Notes: generated from the sequence alone by a model not told the origin. Positions 1 to 8,214 are shown, counted from the stretch's first letter. The stretch: 21,289 nucleotides of DNA from an uncultured Oscillospiraceae bacterium (GCA_934527255.1 CAKTAM010000023.1:1-21289); one strand, 5' to 3'. Translations and numbers: made by a program.

Positions 1-474
1 GTAAGCGCCACGCTTTCCAAGGCGGGCGATTCCATTTCCAACGCCACCTCTAAGGCGCAGCAGTCGCTGAAGACCATGCAGGCCATCAACAGCCTGAACG
101 GGCAGATCGCCGCTCAGCAGGAGGCCATCCATTCGGCCTATGTGGCCATCGGCAAGGCCTATGCACAGGCTCACCGTGACGATGCGGCCGCCGAATATGC
201 CGAGCAGGTGACGGCGGTGGCGCAGGCCGAGGCGGCCATTGCCGGCCTGCAGGCGCAGATCGCCGCGCTGAAGGGCTTTACCACCTGCCCGGGCTGCGGC
301 GCGCAGATCCCGGCAGGCTCTGCCTTCTGCCCCGGCTGCGGTGCAAAGGCGCCCGCCCCGGCGGAAGAGGTGAAGGAGGAGGAGGCAGCCGCCCCCGCCT
401 TCTGCCCCAACTGTGGCGCGCAGCTGGAAAATGACGCCGCCTTCTGCGCCAGCTGCGGTGCAAAGATCGGCTGA
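1..474 (+). CDS. C-terminal part of a double zinc-ribbon protein (5' end outside window)
   Basis: The reading frame is open from base 1, so the gene starts upstream; an internal ATG at 76 is not taken as the start. The visible 157 residues begin with an Ala/Ser/Gln-rich, probably coiled-coil helical region (about residues 1-93 of the visible part). Two zinc ribbons follow, each with paired Cys-x2-Cys knuckles: CPGCGAQIPAGSAFCPGCG and CPNCGAQLENDAAFCASCG. They are separated by a Glu/Ala/Pro-rich linker. Such ribbons are common at the end of small Firmicute proteins of unknown role and may bind protein or nucleic acid partners. No membrane segment is visible in this part. The gene is followed by a terminator and then by a cluster whose third member also ends in a zinc ribbon, which may be a functional link (inference). 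Specific function unknown. Confidence 0.85.
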   Translation, partial: VSATLSKAGDSISNATSKAQQSLKTMQAINSLNGQIAAQQEAIHSAYVAIGKAYAQAHRDDAAAEYAEQVTAVAQAEAAIAGLQAQIAALKGFTTCPGCGAQIPAGSAFCPGCGAKAPAPAEEVKEEEAAAPAFCPNCGAQLENDAAFCASCGAKIG

Positions 475-487
475 GTGTGTTGAGCCT

Positions 488-518
488 CGCCCCGGTACGG
501 CTGTATCGGGGCGGTTTT
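488..518 (+). terminator. Rho-independent terminator after the zinc-ribbon gene
   Basis: A 7-bp GC-only stem (CGCCCCG at 488-494 with CGGGGCG at 507-513, plus one G.T pair inside) is followed by GTTTT. It lies 14 bp after the stop codon at 472-474. The U-tract is short, so some readthrough into the VWA gene is possible. No clear promoter was seen between this hairpin and that gene. Confidence 0.7.
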
Positions 519-558
519 CATATCCGGCGGTCCGCCGCCCAGAAAGGAATCTACCCAA

Positions 559-3500
559 ATGAGTTGGTTGTTTGTACTGGCCGGTATTCTGGCGCTGTAT
601 GCCGGGGTGGATATTGCCTTGCACCGCAGGCTTGGCAGCCGCCGTTCGCCGGGGCAGCGGCTGCTGCTGGCGGTGCTGTGCGTGGGCTGCGCGGTGTGCG
701 CGGCCGTCGGCATTGGCGGCGTTGTCAGCGGGCGCAGGCAAAGCCGCAGTGCGCAGTACCTTGCCTATTGCTATCTGCAGGAGGGCGAGGGCGAGGCTGC
801 GCGCGCCAAGGCGGCGCAGTGCACCGGTACGGATGCCCGCCTGCTGCCGCTGCTGGCGGACGCTGTGGATCGCGATTATTTTTCCGCATGGTTTGAGGCA
901 CGGCAGCTGCTGCAGACGGCGCGCCTTTCCGGGCAGGAGCAGGCGGCCGTGCAGCGGCTGCTGGCACTTTGCGGCGGGGCGCTTGGCCTGCAGGTGGAGG
1001 AGAGCACCGGGCAGGTGCGCCCGCTGACGGGCGAGGCACTGCCGCTGGAGACCGGGACGGCTGCGGAGACATCCGCGGATGCTGCCGCGGCCGAAACGGC
1101 CATGACGGAGGAGCAGCGCCATCAGCAGGTGCTGGCGCTGGTGGAGACCATCCGTGACCTGCGGCAGCCAGACGGGCAGGAAAACGAACGCCTGCAGCAG
1201 CTGTACAGCGTGGAGCGTACGCTACTGACCGGCCGTGCCGACGCGCTGGATGCGCAGGCCGTGGCGCAGCTGCTGCAGGCCTACCCGCAGGATGAGGAGG
1301 CGCTGCTGCTGGCGGCGCGGTATTATGCCCTGCAGGGCGATTATGACAACGCCTGCGCATTGGCCGAGCAGCTGGTAAAAAAAGACGCCAGCGAGGCCAA
1401 TCTGGTTGTGTATACCGACCTGATCGCCCAGCGGGCGCTGACGGGCGGTCTGCAGCCGCGCAGCGACGATGCGCAGGCACAGGCGCTGTTGGCCCAGGCC
1501 GAACGTCTGGAGCAGCGCGCCGCCGAAACGGATGTAAGCACGCCGTCCGGCCTGCAGCGGTACGAAAAGCTGTATGCGCAGGCACAGACGCTGCGGGAGG
1601 AGGCCGCCCGGCTGGATGTGGCGCGCGCGGTCAACTTTTTGCTGGCAAAGCGCCCGCTGACCGGCGACAGAACCGGCCTGCTGGATCTGCAGCTGGCCAA
1701 GCTGTACCTTGCCATGGACGACCGTGAGACCGCCCAGGGCTATGTATGGAAGGTGGTGGACAGGGCCGGTACGCTGCCCGAGTCCTCGCCGCTGGCGCAG
1801 CCGCTGCAGCAGGTGGCGGCTGCCAGCCTCAAGCTGGAGGACGAGCAGGGCAGCCCGGCGCTGAGCCAGGCTGTGAGGCAGACGGTGGAGGCACAAAGCC
1901 GGAGCGTGGTACCGGCGACGGATGGCAGCATCAACGGGACCATGGTCGACTATATGACCTCGACCATCAAATACAGCCGCCTGCAGGTGTTCGTCAGCCG
2001 CATTGACACCAGCGCCTACCCTACCGTGCGCGCCTTTGCCAATGTCAGCGGCGAAAAGGACAAGGCGTTCGGGCAGGCAAGCGATTTTGGGGCGGAGGAT
2101 TTTGAGCTGATCGACACGCAGTACCCCATTGCGGATTTCCGGCTGGTCACAGATGCCGGGGCGCGGCAGATCAGCGTGGCACTGGTGGTGGACACCAGCG
2201 GCAGCATGGACGGCGTGCCCATCCAGAACGCACGGCTGGCGGCGGAGGCCTGCGTCGACCATCTGGAGGCGGGCGAGCAGAAGCTGTCGGTCGTGGCCTA
2301 CAACTCGCAGGCATCGGTCGTGGTGGATGCCACCGATTCGGCCGAGACGCTGACCAACGGCATCCGCGGGCTGACCTCCGGCGGCGGCACCAATATCGCC
2401 AGCGGCATCCGCGCGGGGCTGGATACCCTGCAGGAGGGCGCGGGGGTCAAGGCCATGATCCTTTTGAGCGACGGCCTGGACAACAGCGTCGGAGAGCTGG
2501 AGGGCGCGCTGGAGGCCGCCCGTCAAAAGGGTGCGGCCATTTTCACCGTGGGCCTTGGCGAGGCGGACGGCGCGTATCTGCGCGGCATCTCCGAGGCGAC
2601 GGGCGGAAAATACATTGCGGCCGCCAACGCCACCGAGCTTTCGGATATTTACCGCATGCTGCAAAAGTATATCGTCAACAATTATTGCTTTGAATATACC
2701 GTGACGGCCAACCCGCAGCGCGACCCGCGCCTGCTGACGCTGGGCGTGCCGGAATACCATGCGCAGAACAGCCGCGCCTACCGCATTTCGGGCGAGGCGG
2801 TGACGGAGGAGGAGCTTTCCTCCGGCGCGCGCCCGTTTGAGGACGGCGACATTCTGCTGTCGTCGCTGACGCCGGGCGGCGTGGCCGGCGGCGATCTGAA
2901 AAACGGTGTGACCGTCACGCTGCGGGGCGCGGGCTTCCACGACGGCATGACCGTCAGCGTTGGCGGGCTGACCGTCACCGGTCTGACATGCAGCACCGAT
3001 ACCGAGGCGACGGGCACTCTTGCCGGGTCGCTGCAGGCGGGGCAGTACGATGTGCGTCTGACGGCGGCGGACGGCCGCGTGGAGATCCTTTCCGGCGGGC
3101 TGCGGGTATTTGACGCCGGGGTGGTGCAGTCGGTACAGCTGGGCAACCTGCTGGTGCTGGCCGATGCCGTCGGCGCACTGCAGCAGGATGCCGACGGCCG
3201 GGTGACCGCGCTGGCCGCCAGCGGCAGCGTCAGCATCAACGGCTTTCTGCACAGCACCGGCGAGCTGCAGATCACCCCGGCCGAGCCGCTTGCGGCCGAC
3301 AGCCTGAAAAGCGGCGGCACGGCGGCGGTGTATCTTGGCAGAAACGGCAGCATGCAGGGCGACGGCAAGCTGTATGTCAGCTATGCCCAGACCGCCCAGA
3401 CAGGCGGCGCGCTGGGCAGCACCTTTGCCGAACAGCTGCTTGGCGGCCGGGATCTGGTGGTGCGCAGCGGTTATTATACCGTCAAGGTGGAGGAGGGAAG

Positions 3501-4752
3501 ATCCGACTTTGGCGGGGATCAGCCGGTCAATTCCGCCGAGGCATGGAAGGATTATACCGTCAAAATTCCCGGCCTGGCGGATATGTTTGCCACCAGCGTT
3601 TCGCTGTATGACGACCGCCTGCAGCTGGACAGCGACCTGCTGGACATCGGCGACATTGAGGATAACCTGGTCAAGGTGGTGACGGGCGGCGCCTGGAGCA
3701 CCAAAAAGGATAAGGAGGCGCTGGAAAAGCAGCTGGGCGACTGGGGCAAGGTCAAGGGCAGCGCCGGACGGGGCCGTCCGGGCGTCCGCACATACGAGCT
3801 GGACGGCAAGCTTTCGGTAGCCCTGGGCGCCAGCGACGTGCGGGTGGGCGGCGAGGTCACGCTCAAGCTGGAATCCACCAAAAAGTTTTTCCTGTTCCCG
3901 CTTAAGGCCGTCACCGTCAAGCTCAACTCGCTGGATCCGAAGCTGGAATACTGGAAGCTGGGGGTCAAGTTCCTGCTGCCGGGGGTGGAATCGTTCGCGG
4001 GCGTCTCGCAGGATTCCGTCACGCTGGATGCCGCGCTGGCCTCGTACCTGTGGTATCCGGACAGTCTGACGCTGAACGCCGAGCTGGAGCCCGGCATCCG
4101 GATGTTTGAGGTGATGAACCTGACAAAGGTCGGCGGCGGCTTTACCGGCGGCAGCCGCCTGTGGACGGATGCCGACACCCCGCAGGGCGAGCAGGATGTG
4201 ACCCTGCGCGCCGTGGCCGAGGCGGATATCAACCTGTTCAAATGGCTGGGCCTGCCGACGCAGGGGGCCATGCGCAGCGTGTCGCGCTGGGGCGAGATGG
4301 GCAAGTTCTCCAACGGCGAGGCGATGGTCAATTTTACCGATGGCAGTATTTCCATTGGCGCAGACCTCGAGCTGCTGCAGCAGAAGGTGGCCTCGGCCAA
4401 AATTCTGCTGGATGCGCAGAAGCTTTCGGTGGACGGCAGCCTCGATGCCGAGCTGCAGGCGGCCGGTATCTCGCTGAGCGGCAGCATCAAGCCTGCCGTT
4501 CGGGTACAGTGGGGCGGCAGCGACGGCGGTGTTTCGGTGCGGCTGACCCTGCAGGCCGACGGCGGCATTCAATGCGACTGGGCCGATTTCGACTACAGCG
4601 GCGAGTGCGGCGTCGAGCTGACCAACAGCGTTTATTCCGGCAGCGTCATTCTGTCGCTGCGCCTGTATGCCGGGGACAACTGGGCCCGGGCGTGGTATGA
4701 CAGCAACGGCCGTTATCTGTGGGATAAGGTCCATTTCGACGGCAATTTCTGA
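559..4752 (+). CDS. Large membrane-anchored VWA-domain protein
   Basis: This 1397-aa protein starts at ATG 559, preceded by AAAGGAA. Two hydrophobic segments (about residues 3-21 and 35-56) flank a strongly basic loop, which predicts that the bulk of the protein lies outside the membrane. Residues 60-480 are helical and Ala/Gln/Leu-rich, resembling TPR-like repeats. A von Willebrand A domain covers about 537-705 with a full MIDAS: D545-x-S547-x-S549, T611 in GGGTN and D638 in LLSDG, so metal-dependent ligand binding is expected. An IPT/TIG-like beta sandwich follows at about 783-860. The last 500 residues are beta-rich, without a family I recognise and without a sortase motif. It is the first gene of a tight cluster with two other envelope proteins. 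Role unknown; adhesion or assembly of a surface complex would fit. Confidence 0.88.
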   Translation: MSWLFVLAGILALYAGVDIALHRRLGSRRSPGQRLLLAVLCVGCAVCAAVGIGGVVSGRRQSRSAQYLAYCYLQEGEGEAARAKAAQCTGTDARLLPLLADAVDRDYFSAWFEARQLLQTARLSGQEQAAVQRLLALCGGALGLQVEESTGQVRPLTGEALPLETGTAAETSADAAAAETAMTEEQRHQQVLALVETIRDLRQPDGQENERLQQLYSVERTLLTGRADALDAQAVAQLLQAYPQDEEALLLAARYYALQGDYDNACALAEQLVKKDASEANLVVYTDLIAQRALTGGLQPRSDDAQAQALLAQAERLEQRAAETDVSTPSGLQRYEKLYAQAQTLREEAARLDVARAVNFLLAKRPLTGDRTGLLDLQLAKLYLAMDDRETAQGYVWKVVDRAGTLPESSPLAQPLQQVAAASLKLEDEQGSPALSQAVRQTVEAQSRSVVPATDGSINGTMVDYMTSTIKYSRLQVFVSRIDTSAYPTVRAFANVSGEKDKAFGQASDFGAEDFELIDTQYPIADFRLVTDAGARQISVALVVDTSGSMDGVPIQNARLAAEACVDHLEAGEQKLSVVAYNSQASVVVDATDSAETLTNGIRGLTSGGGTNIASGIRAGLDTLQEGAGVKAMILLSDGLDNSVGELEGALEAARQKGAAIFTVGLGEADGAYLRGISEATGGKYIAAANATELSDIYRMLQKYIVNNYCFEYTVTANPQRDPRLLTLGVPEYHAQNSRAYRISGEAVTEEELSSGARPFEDGDILLSSLTPGGVAGGDLKNGVTVTLRGAGFHDGMTVSVGGLTVTGLTCSTDTEATGTLAGSLQAGQYDVRLTAADGRVEILSGGLRVFDAGVVQSVQLGNLLVLADAVGALQQDADGRVTALAASGSVSINGFLHSTGELQITPAEPLAADSLKSGGTAAVYLGRNGSMQGDGKLYVSYAQTAQTGGALGSTFAEQLLGGRDLVVRSGYYTVKVEEGRSDFGGDQPVNSAEAWKDYTVKIPGLADMFATSVSLYDDRLQLDSDLLDIGDIEDNLVKVVTGGAWSTKKDKEALEKQLGDWGKVKGSAGRGRPGVRTYELDGKLSVALGASDVRVGGEVTLKLESTKKFFLFPLKAVTVKLNSLDPKLEYWKLGVKFLLPGVESFAGVSQDSVTLDAALASYLWYPDSLTLNAELEPGIRMFEVMNLTKVGGGFTGGSRLWTDADTPQGEQDVTLRAVAEADINLFKWLGLPTQGAMRSVSRWGEMGKFSNGEAMVNFTDGSISIGADLELLQQKVASAKILLDAQKLSVDGSLDAELQAAGISLSGSIKPAVRVQWGGSDGGVSVRLTLQADGGIQCDWADFDYSGECGVELTNSVYSGSVILSLRLYAGDNWARAWYDSNGRYLWDKVHFDGNF

Positions 4753-4772
4753 ACCGGGGAGGACAGACACAA

Positions 4773-6311
4773 GTGATGCGACGCATTCAAAAAACGGGGG
4801 CGGCCTTTCTGGTGCTGCTGGCGCTGGCGGCGCTGCTGTCGGCGACGGCGTTTGCCAAAACCGAGGAATACACCGTGACGGTCAGGGAGGATGCCCAAAA
4901 TTATCTGTTTGATATTCAGTGGGAAAACACACAGCTTACGCCACAGGTGACGCTGACCGCGCCGGACGGCCAGAGCTACTCGCTGGACAATATGCCGCAG
5001 GCGGCCGCCGGTGAGGGCGAGCTGCTGTTCTGGTTTGCCGACCCGGTGCCGGGTGACTGGACGGTGAGCGTCAGCGGCGAGGGGCTTGGCTGGGTGACGG
5101 TGGATGCCGGTGTGCAGCCGGGCCGGATGGACATTACCGTGTTTACCGTCAGCGTCAGCGGCGAGGAGGCGACGGTCAGCTGGGCCATTGCCGACAGCGA
5201 GGAGCAGCTGCGGCTGGAGGTGTGGGCCACGACGGATCCGCAGGCGCTGGGCGGCGTGCGCGCAGCGTCGTTTACCGGCCGGGCGGCCGGGGACAGCCAC
5301 ACGTTTTCGCTTTCGGGGCTGGACAGCGGCGATTACTACTTCTACCTTAAGGCCATCGGCACCGGCGGCATTTTTGCCACGGCCTATGCCGGGGGCGACG
5401 CTCTCCACTGGAAAAACGCAAACGCGCTGCCGCCGCTTTCGTCGGTGCAGGCGCGCATGCTGGACGAGGAGCTGTGGGTATCGTGGCAGCCGGCGGAGGA
5501 GGCCTCGGGCTACCGCGTGCTGGTGCGGAACGCCGCCACCGGCGAAACGCTTTTTGACGAGGAGTGCGGGCAGGAGTACAGCTGGTACGGCGCGCTGCCG
5601 GAGAGCGTGGAGACGGTGCAGGTGTTTGCCGCCGCCCGCCGCGGCGGCATTACCGGCGACTATACCTGGCAGACCGTCAGCCGTTCGGCCTTTGACGGCG
5701 TCAGCGTGAGCTTTCCGCAGGCCGAACAGCTGAACACCCGCGCGGTGATCGCGGATGTGGCGTTTACCGGCGCATATACAGTCAGCGCGGCGCTGAACGG
5801 CGAGATGGTCTGCGAGGGGCAAAAGCAGCCGGGCAGCTATCGGATCGACCTGGAGGAGGGCGACAACCGCGTGACGTTTTATCTGACGGACGCAGCCGGA
5901 AACATCCGCAGCTTTGGGCGTGATTTTCATGTGGATACCACGCCGCCCGTTCTGCGGCTGCACAGCGACCTTGACGGCCTGACCACAAACGCCCGTACCG
6001 TCTGGCTTTCCGGCATGACCGAAACGGGCGCACAGCTGACCCTCAACGGCGAGCCGGTGGAAACGCAGCAGGGCTATTTTGACCTTGCCTGTACGCTGCG
6101 CCCGGGGGAAAATACCCTTTTGCTGATCGCGGAGGACGGCGCGGGCAACCGGTCGCAGTATACGGCGGTCGTCACCCGACCGTGGCTTTCGGCAGCGCTG
6201 CTGGGGTGGATCGCCTGCGGCGCGGCGTTTGTCGGGCTGGGGGTCTGGTACACGCTGGTGCTTGTGCGGGGAAGGAGGCGGCAGAAGAATGAAAAGCCGA
6301 AAAATTCTTAA
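4773..6311 (+). CDS. Secreted Fn3/Ig-like repeat protein with C-terminal membrane anchor
   Basis: The product has about 512 residues. GGGGAGG at 4756-4762 serves either GTG 4773 (10-nt spacing) or the adjacent ATG 4776 (13-nt); the choice changes one residue. The N-terminus is a clear signal peptide: basic start, hydrophobic core, likely cleavage after ATAFA near residue 28. The mature part is beta-rich. An Fn3-like unit lies at about 223-305, and an Ig-like unit starting DTTPPVLRL lies at about 387-470, of the glucodextranase-B/bacterial Ig type often found as spacers in surface proteins. One hydrophobic helix (about 473-498) and a basic tail (RGRRRQKNEK) end the chain, giving a type I topology with the beta domains outside. 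It starts 20 bp after the VWA gene and overlaps the next gene, so co-expression is very likely. No catalytic motif was seen. Confidence 0.87.
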   Translation: MMRRIQKTGAAFLVLLALAALLSATAFAKTEEYTVTVREDAQNYLFDIQWENTQLTPQVTLTAPDGQSYSLDNMPQAAAGEGELLFWFADPVPGDWTVSVSGEGLGWVTVDAGVQPGRMDITVFTVSVSGEEATVSWAIADSEEQLRLEVWATTDPQALGGVRAASFTGRAAGDSHTFSLSGLDSGDYYFYLKAIGTGGIFATAYAGGDALHWKNANALPPLSSVQARMLDEELWVSWQPAEEASGYRVLVRNAATGETLFDEECGQEYSWYGALPESVETVQVFAAARRGGITGDYTWQTVSRSAFDGVSVSFPQAEQLNTRAVIADVAFTGAYTVSAALNGEMVCEGQKQPGSYRIDLEEGDNRVTFYLTDAAGNIRSFGRDFHVDTTPPVLRLHSDLDGLTTNARTVWLSGMTETGAQLTLNGEPVETQQGYFDLACTLRPGENTLLLIAEDGAGNRSQYTAVVTRPWLSAALLGWIACGAAFVGLGVWYTLVLVRGRRRQKNEKPKNS

Positions 6312-6945
6312 GGCTGTGCTGTACACGCTGACGGTGCTGTGCACGGCGGCCGCCGTCTGGATGCAGATCGCTGTCGGGGGCGAACGGCTGCTGACGATGG
6401 ATTCTCACCGTGGCTACTGGCTGGCGCGCAGCTATCGCTGGGTGACCCTGGCGGCGCTGGCGCTGCTGATCGTCAGCGCTGTGTGCATCTGGGTGACATC
6501 GGCCGGGAAAAGGCGGCTGCGCTCGGCCCGTGCGGCGGCGGCCGTCGGCGCGCCGCTGACCCGGCGCGAGCAGCGGCTGCTGCAAAAGAAGGATGGCCTT
6601 TCCGCGGCGGCGCAGCAAAGCGCCCCTGCGCCCGGGCAGCCTGTACCGGCCGCACAGAGGCCCGACAGGGCGCCGGAAAAAGGGCGGCAGACGCCGCATG
6701 CGGGCCCGGTAAAAGCGGCAGAGGAACAGCCGTCTGCGCCCGCTTCGGCAGGACAGCCGACGGGTTTGACCGTGCCGCCCGCGCCTGCGGCGGAGCAGCC
6801 TGCCGCACCAGGGCCGCAGCAGAGCGGGACGCCGCCTGCCGAGTGTCTGTGCCCGGCCTGTGGGGCGCGCGGCAAGGCCGGACAACGGTTCTGCCGCCAG
6901 TGCGGCGCGCCGCTGCCCACAGAAAACAAACAACAAAACGTATAA
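6289..6945 (+). CDS. Two-helix membrane protein with Pro/Ala-rich linker and C-terminal zinc ribbon
   Basis: The start is placed at ATG 6289 because GAAGGAGG at 6271-6278 lies 10 nt before it. This gives 218 aa and overlaps the end of the upstream gene by 23 bp; the earlier in-frame start at 6229 lacks such a site. Two hydrophobic segments (about 8-27 and 47-66) are separated by a short polar loop. A long Pro/Ala/Gln-rich linker follows (about 75-185), then a zinc ribbon near the C-terminus (CPACGARGKAGQRFCRQCG). With both ends predicted inside, the ribbon would be cytoplasmic, opposite the outward-facing domains of its two neighbours. The overlap suggests translational coupling. It could connect the surface proteins to a cytoplasmic partner; this is inference. 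Confidence 0.82.
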   Translation: MKSRKILKAVLYTLTVLCTAAAVWMQIAVGGERLLTMDSHRGYWLARSYRWVTLAALALLIVSAVCIWVTSAGKRRLRSARAAAAVGAPLTRREQRLLQKKDGLSAAAQQSAPAPGQPVPAAQRPDRAPEKGRQTPHAGPVKAAEEQPSAPASAGQPTGLTVPPAPAAEQPAAPGPQQSGTPPAECLCPACGARGKAGQRFCRQCGAPLPTENKQQNV

Positions 6946-6978
6946 GCCGAAAAACAAGATACAAAACGGAGAGATGAA

Positions 6979-7269
6979 ATGGTCAAACATGTCGTATGCT
7001 TTCAATTGAAGGATGCCTCGCCGCAAAAGTGCGCCGAGGCCAAGGCGCTGCTGCTGACCATGCGGGAAAAGGTGCCGCAGGTGCGGCAGCTGACGGTGGA
7101 CATTGATTTTCTGCACTCGCCCCGGTCGTATGACCTGATGCTGACGGTGCTGGTGGATGACGAGCAGGCGCTGCAGGCGTATCAGCAGGACGACTATCAC
7201 TGCAGCGTCATCAAGCCGTATATGCACGCGGCCCGCACGGCCAGCGTGGCCATAGATGCGCTGGTGTAA
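6979..7269 (+). CDS. Dabb (stress-responsive A/B barrel) domain protein
   Basis: This 96-aa protein begins MVKHVVCFQLKD and has the typical Dabb layout: an N-terminal strand with a conserved His, a helix, the strand around YDLMLTVLVDD, and a C-terminal YQQDDYH...VIKPYM segment. The length matches the single-domain family (95-105 aa). Dabb proteins form dimeric ferredoxin-like alpha/beta barrels. Some plant and fungal members are cyclases, but most bacterial ones have no known substrate. GGAGAG at 6968-6973 sets the start at 6979. It lies 33 bp after the zinc-ribbon membrane gene and is probably the last gene of that transcript. It has no obvious structural link to the envelope proteins. Confidence 0.85.
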   Translation: MVKHVVCFQLKDASPQKCAEAKALLLTMREKVPQVRQLTVDIDFLHSPRSYDLMLTVLVDDEQALQAYQQDDYHCSVIKPYMHAARTASVAIDALV

Positions 7270-7308
7270 GCTGTTGTACCGCTGCGGCGGCCGGGCAGGC
7301 CAAAGTAT

Positions 7309-7337
7309 TTGACTTTTTGGGCCAAACGTGCTAAAAA
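7309..7337 (+). promoter_or_regulatory. Sigma-A-type promoter for the BMC-like gene
   Basis: TTGACT (7309-7314, five of six consensus bases) and TAAAAA (7332-7337) are separated by exactly 17 nt, in a local AT-rich patch within GC-rich DNA. Transcription would begin near 7344, leaving an untranslated leader of about 80 nt before the ATG at 7426. Confidence 0.65.
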
Positions 7338-7425
7338 TAACTATTGAAACCATAGGAAATGCAGCGGAGCGTGCGGCCGTCTTTTTGCGGGCGGCAGTGC
7401 AAGCCCGATAAAGAGGTGTGTGCGG

Positions 7426-7725
7426 ATGGCGCATGAGTGGAAAATTCGGGTGATGAAGACCGTATCACCCGGCACAAAGGAAATTCTGCGCGGGCGGATA
7501 CGGCAGCACGAGCTGGCGCAGCAGCTGGAGCGCCCCTGCGCGCTGGCGGTGATGCACGGCGATGTGTGCGATATGATCTTTGCCAGCGATCTTGCGCAGA
7601 AGGCGGCGGATGTCGAGGTGTTTGAGATCGGCGGCAGCTGCCCGCAGCACATGACCTGCCTTGGCATCTGGGGCGACGTATCGGCCGTGGAGGCGGCGGT
7701 GCGGCGCATCCGCGAGGCAATGTGA
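7426..7725 (+). CDS. BMC-domain (EutS/PduU-like) microcompartment shell protein homologue, apparently orphan
   Basis: The start is ATG 7426, 9 nt after GAGG at 7413-7416, giving 99 aa; a GTG at 7420 is too close to that site. The C-terminal two thirds read like a BMC domain: ALAVMHGDVCDMIFASDLAQKA followed by CLGIWGDVSAVEAAVRRI. They match the EutS pattern of a small residue at the pore, an (I/F)A(S/A)D(I/L)A.KAA helix and a GDVSAVEAA end. The N-terminal stretch (KIRVMKTVSPGTKEIL) precedes the core as in the circularly permuted EutS/PduU class. BMC proteins form hexameric tiles of protein shells around enzymes. No other shell or cargo gene is visible, and the gene has its own promoter between the Dabb gene and the atp operon. 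It may have a role other than shell building. Family call from memory of the motif. Confidence 0.68.
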   Translation: MAHEWKIRVMKTVSPGTKEILRGRIRQHELAQQLERPCALAVMHGDVCDMIFASDLAQKAADVEVFEIGGSCPQHMTCLGIWGDVSAVEAAVRRIREAM

Positions 7726-7792
7726 GCGCGGCGTCGTTTTTACACAAATTTTCAAAAATGTCCGGTTTCGGTCAATGCGGCGGGTTTGTCCA

Positions 7793-7821
7793 TTGTCCGG
7801 GCAAAAAAAAGGTGCTATAAT
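7793..7821 (+). promoter_or_regulatory. Promoter of the ATP synthase operon
   Basis: A perfect -10 (TATAAT, 7816-7821) lies 17 nt after TTGTCC (7793-7798, four of six consensus bases), with an A-tract inside the spacer. Expected transcription start is about 7828, some 40 nt before the atpZ start. This is the best promoter in the window and fits a highly expressed housekeeping operon. Confidence 0.8.
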
Positions 7822-7825
7822 GGGC

Positions 7826-7853
7826 GCATCCGCTGAAAAGCGCGTCCGGATGC
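7826..7853 (+). other. Leader hairpin of the atp operon
   Basis: GCATCCG (7826-7832) pairs perfectly with CGGATGC (7847-7853), with a 14-nt loop. The hairpin sits at the expected 5' end of the atp mRNA, immediately before the AAGAGGG ribosome site. It may protect the mRNA end or tune atpZ translation (inference). Confidence 0.45.
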
Positions 7854-7869
7854 AAAAGAGGGCGTTGCC

Positions 7870-8214
7870 GTGAACGATCACCGCTGGCTGCGCAGCGCAG
7901 CGCGCAGCATTGTGTTTCTGCTGCAGCTGGGGCTTTCCATGCTCATGCCGCCCGTTGTCTGTCTGCTGGGGGCATGGTATCTGCAGGAGCGTCTCGGCTG
8001 GGGCGGCTGGGTCTGGGCCGTGGCCATCATACTGGGCCTGGTGATGGGGGCGTCCTCCTTTGCCGATTTTGCCCGGCTGATGCAGCGCGAGGCCGACCGT
8101 GCCCCGCGCACCGACTGGGACGCCGCCGACACGCCGCCCACGCGGCCGCCTGCCGATGCCCCTGCGCCGCCAAAAGCCAAAACCGACGCTTCTGCACAGG
8201 AGGAGCTGCCATGA
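7870..8214 (+). CDS. atpZ: AtpZ/AtpI-family small membrane protein at head of atp operon
   Basis: This 114-aa protein starts at GTG 7870, with an AAGAGGG ribosome site just before it. Two hydrophobic helices (about 13-38 and 45-66) form a hairpin with the Gly-rich, small-residue pattern of the AtpZ/AtpI family. The first helix contains MLMPPVVCLLGAWYLQERLG, matching the common 'lG..m..p...G.ylG..lD' layout. A charged Pro/Ala/Lys tail (about 72-114) follows. AtpZ proteins accompany F-ATPases, usually with AtpI, and have been linked to Mg2+/Ca2+ supply or c-ring assembly. Its stop overlaps the next start by 4 bp (ATGA), so translation is coupled. The weaker GTG start could lower its output relative to the structural subunits. 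Confidence 0.75.
   Translation: MNDHRWLRSAARSIVFLLQLGLSMLMPPVVCLLGAWYLQERLGWGGWVWAVAIILGLVMGASSFADFARLMQREADRAPRTDWDAADTPPTRPPADAPAPPKAKTDASAQEELP

Noticed and set aside
1222..4770. A very long open frame on the minus strand opposite the VWA gene
   Set aside because: It is a mirror of the GC-rich plus-strand codons. Its composition is His/Gln/Arg/Ala-rich with no domain, and the plus strand has a clear VWA domain and membrane segments.
6229..6288. Earlier in-frame start of the zinc-ribbon membrane protein
   Set aside because: The extra residues are encoded by the membrane helix of the previous gene in another frame, and GAAGGAGG at 6271-6278 clearly serves ATG 6289.
4713..6344. Long minus-strand frame opposite the Ig-like gene
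   Set aside because: Low-complexity Arg/His/Pro-rich product without motifs; the plus-strand product has a signal peptide and recognisable beta domains.
7793..7798. Repeated TTTGTCC/ATTGTCC at the atp -35 region as a repressor site
   Set aside because: Two short similar words are not enough to claim an operator; one is simply the -35 element.
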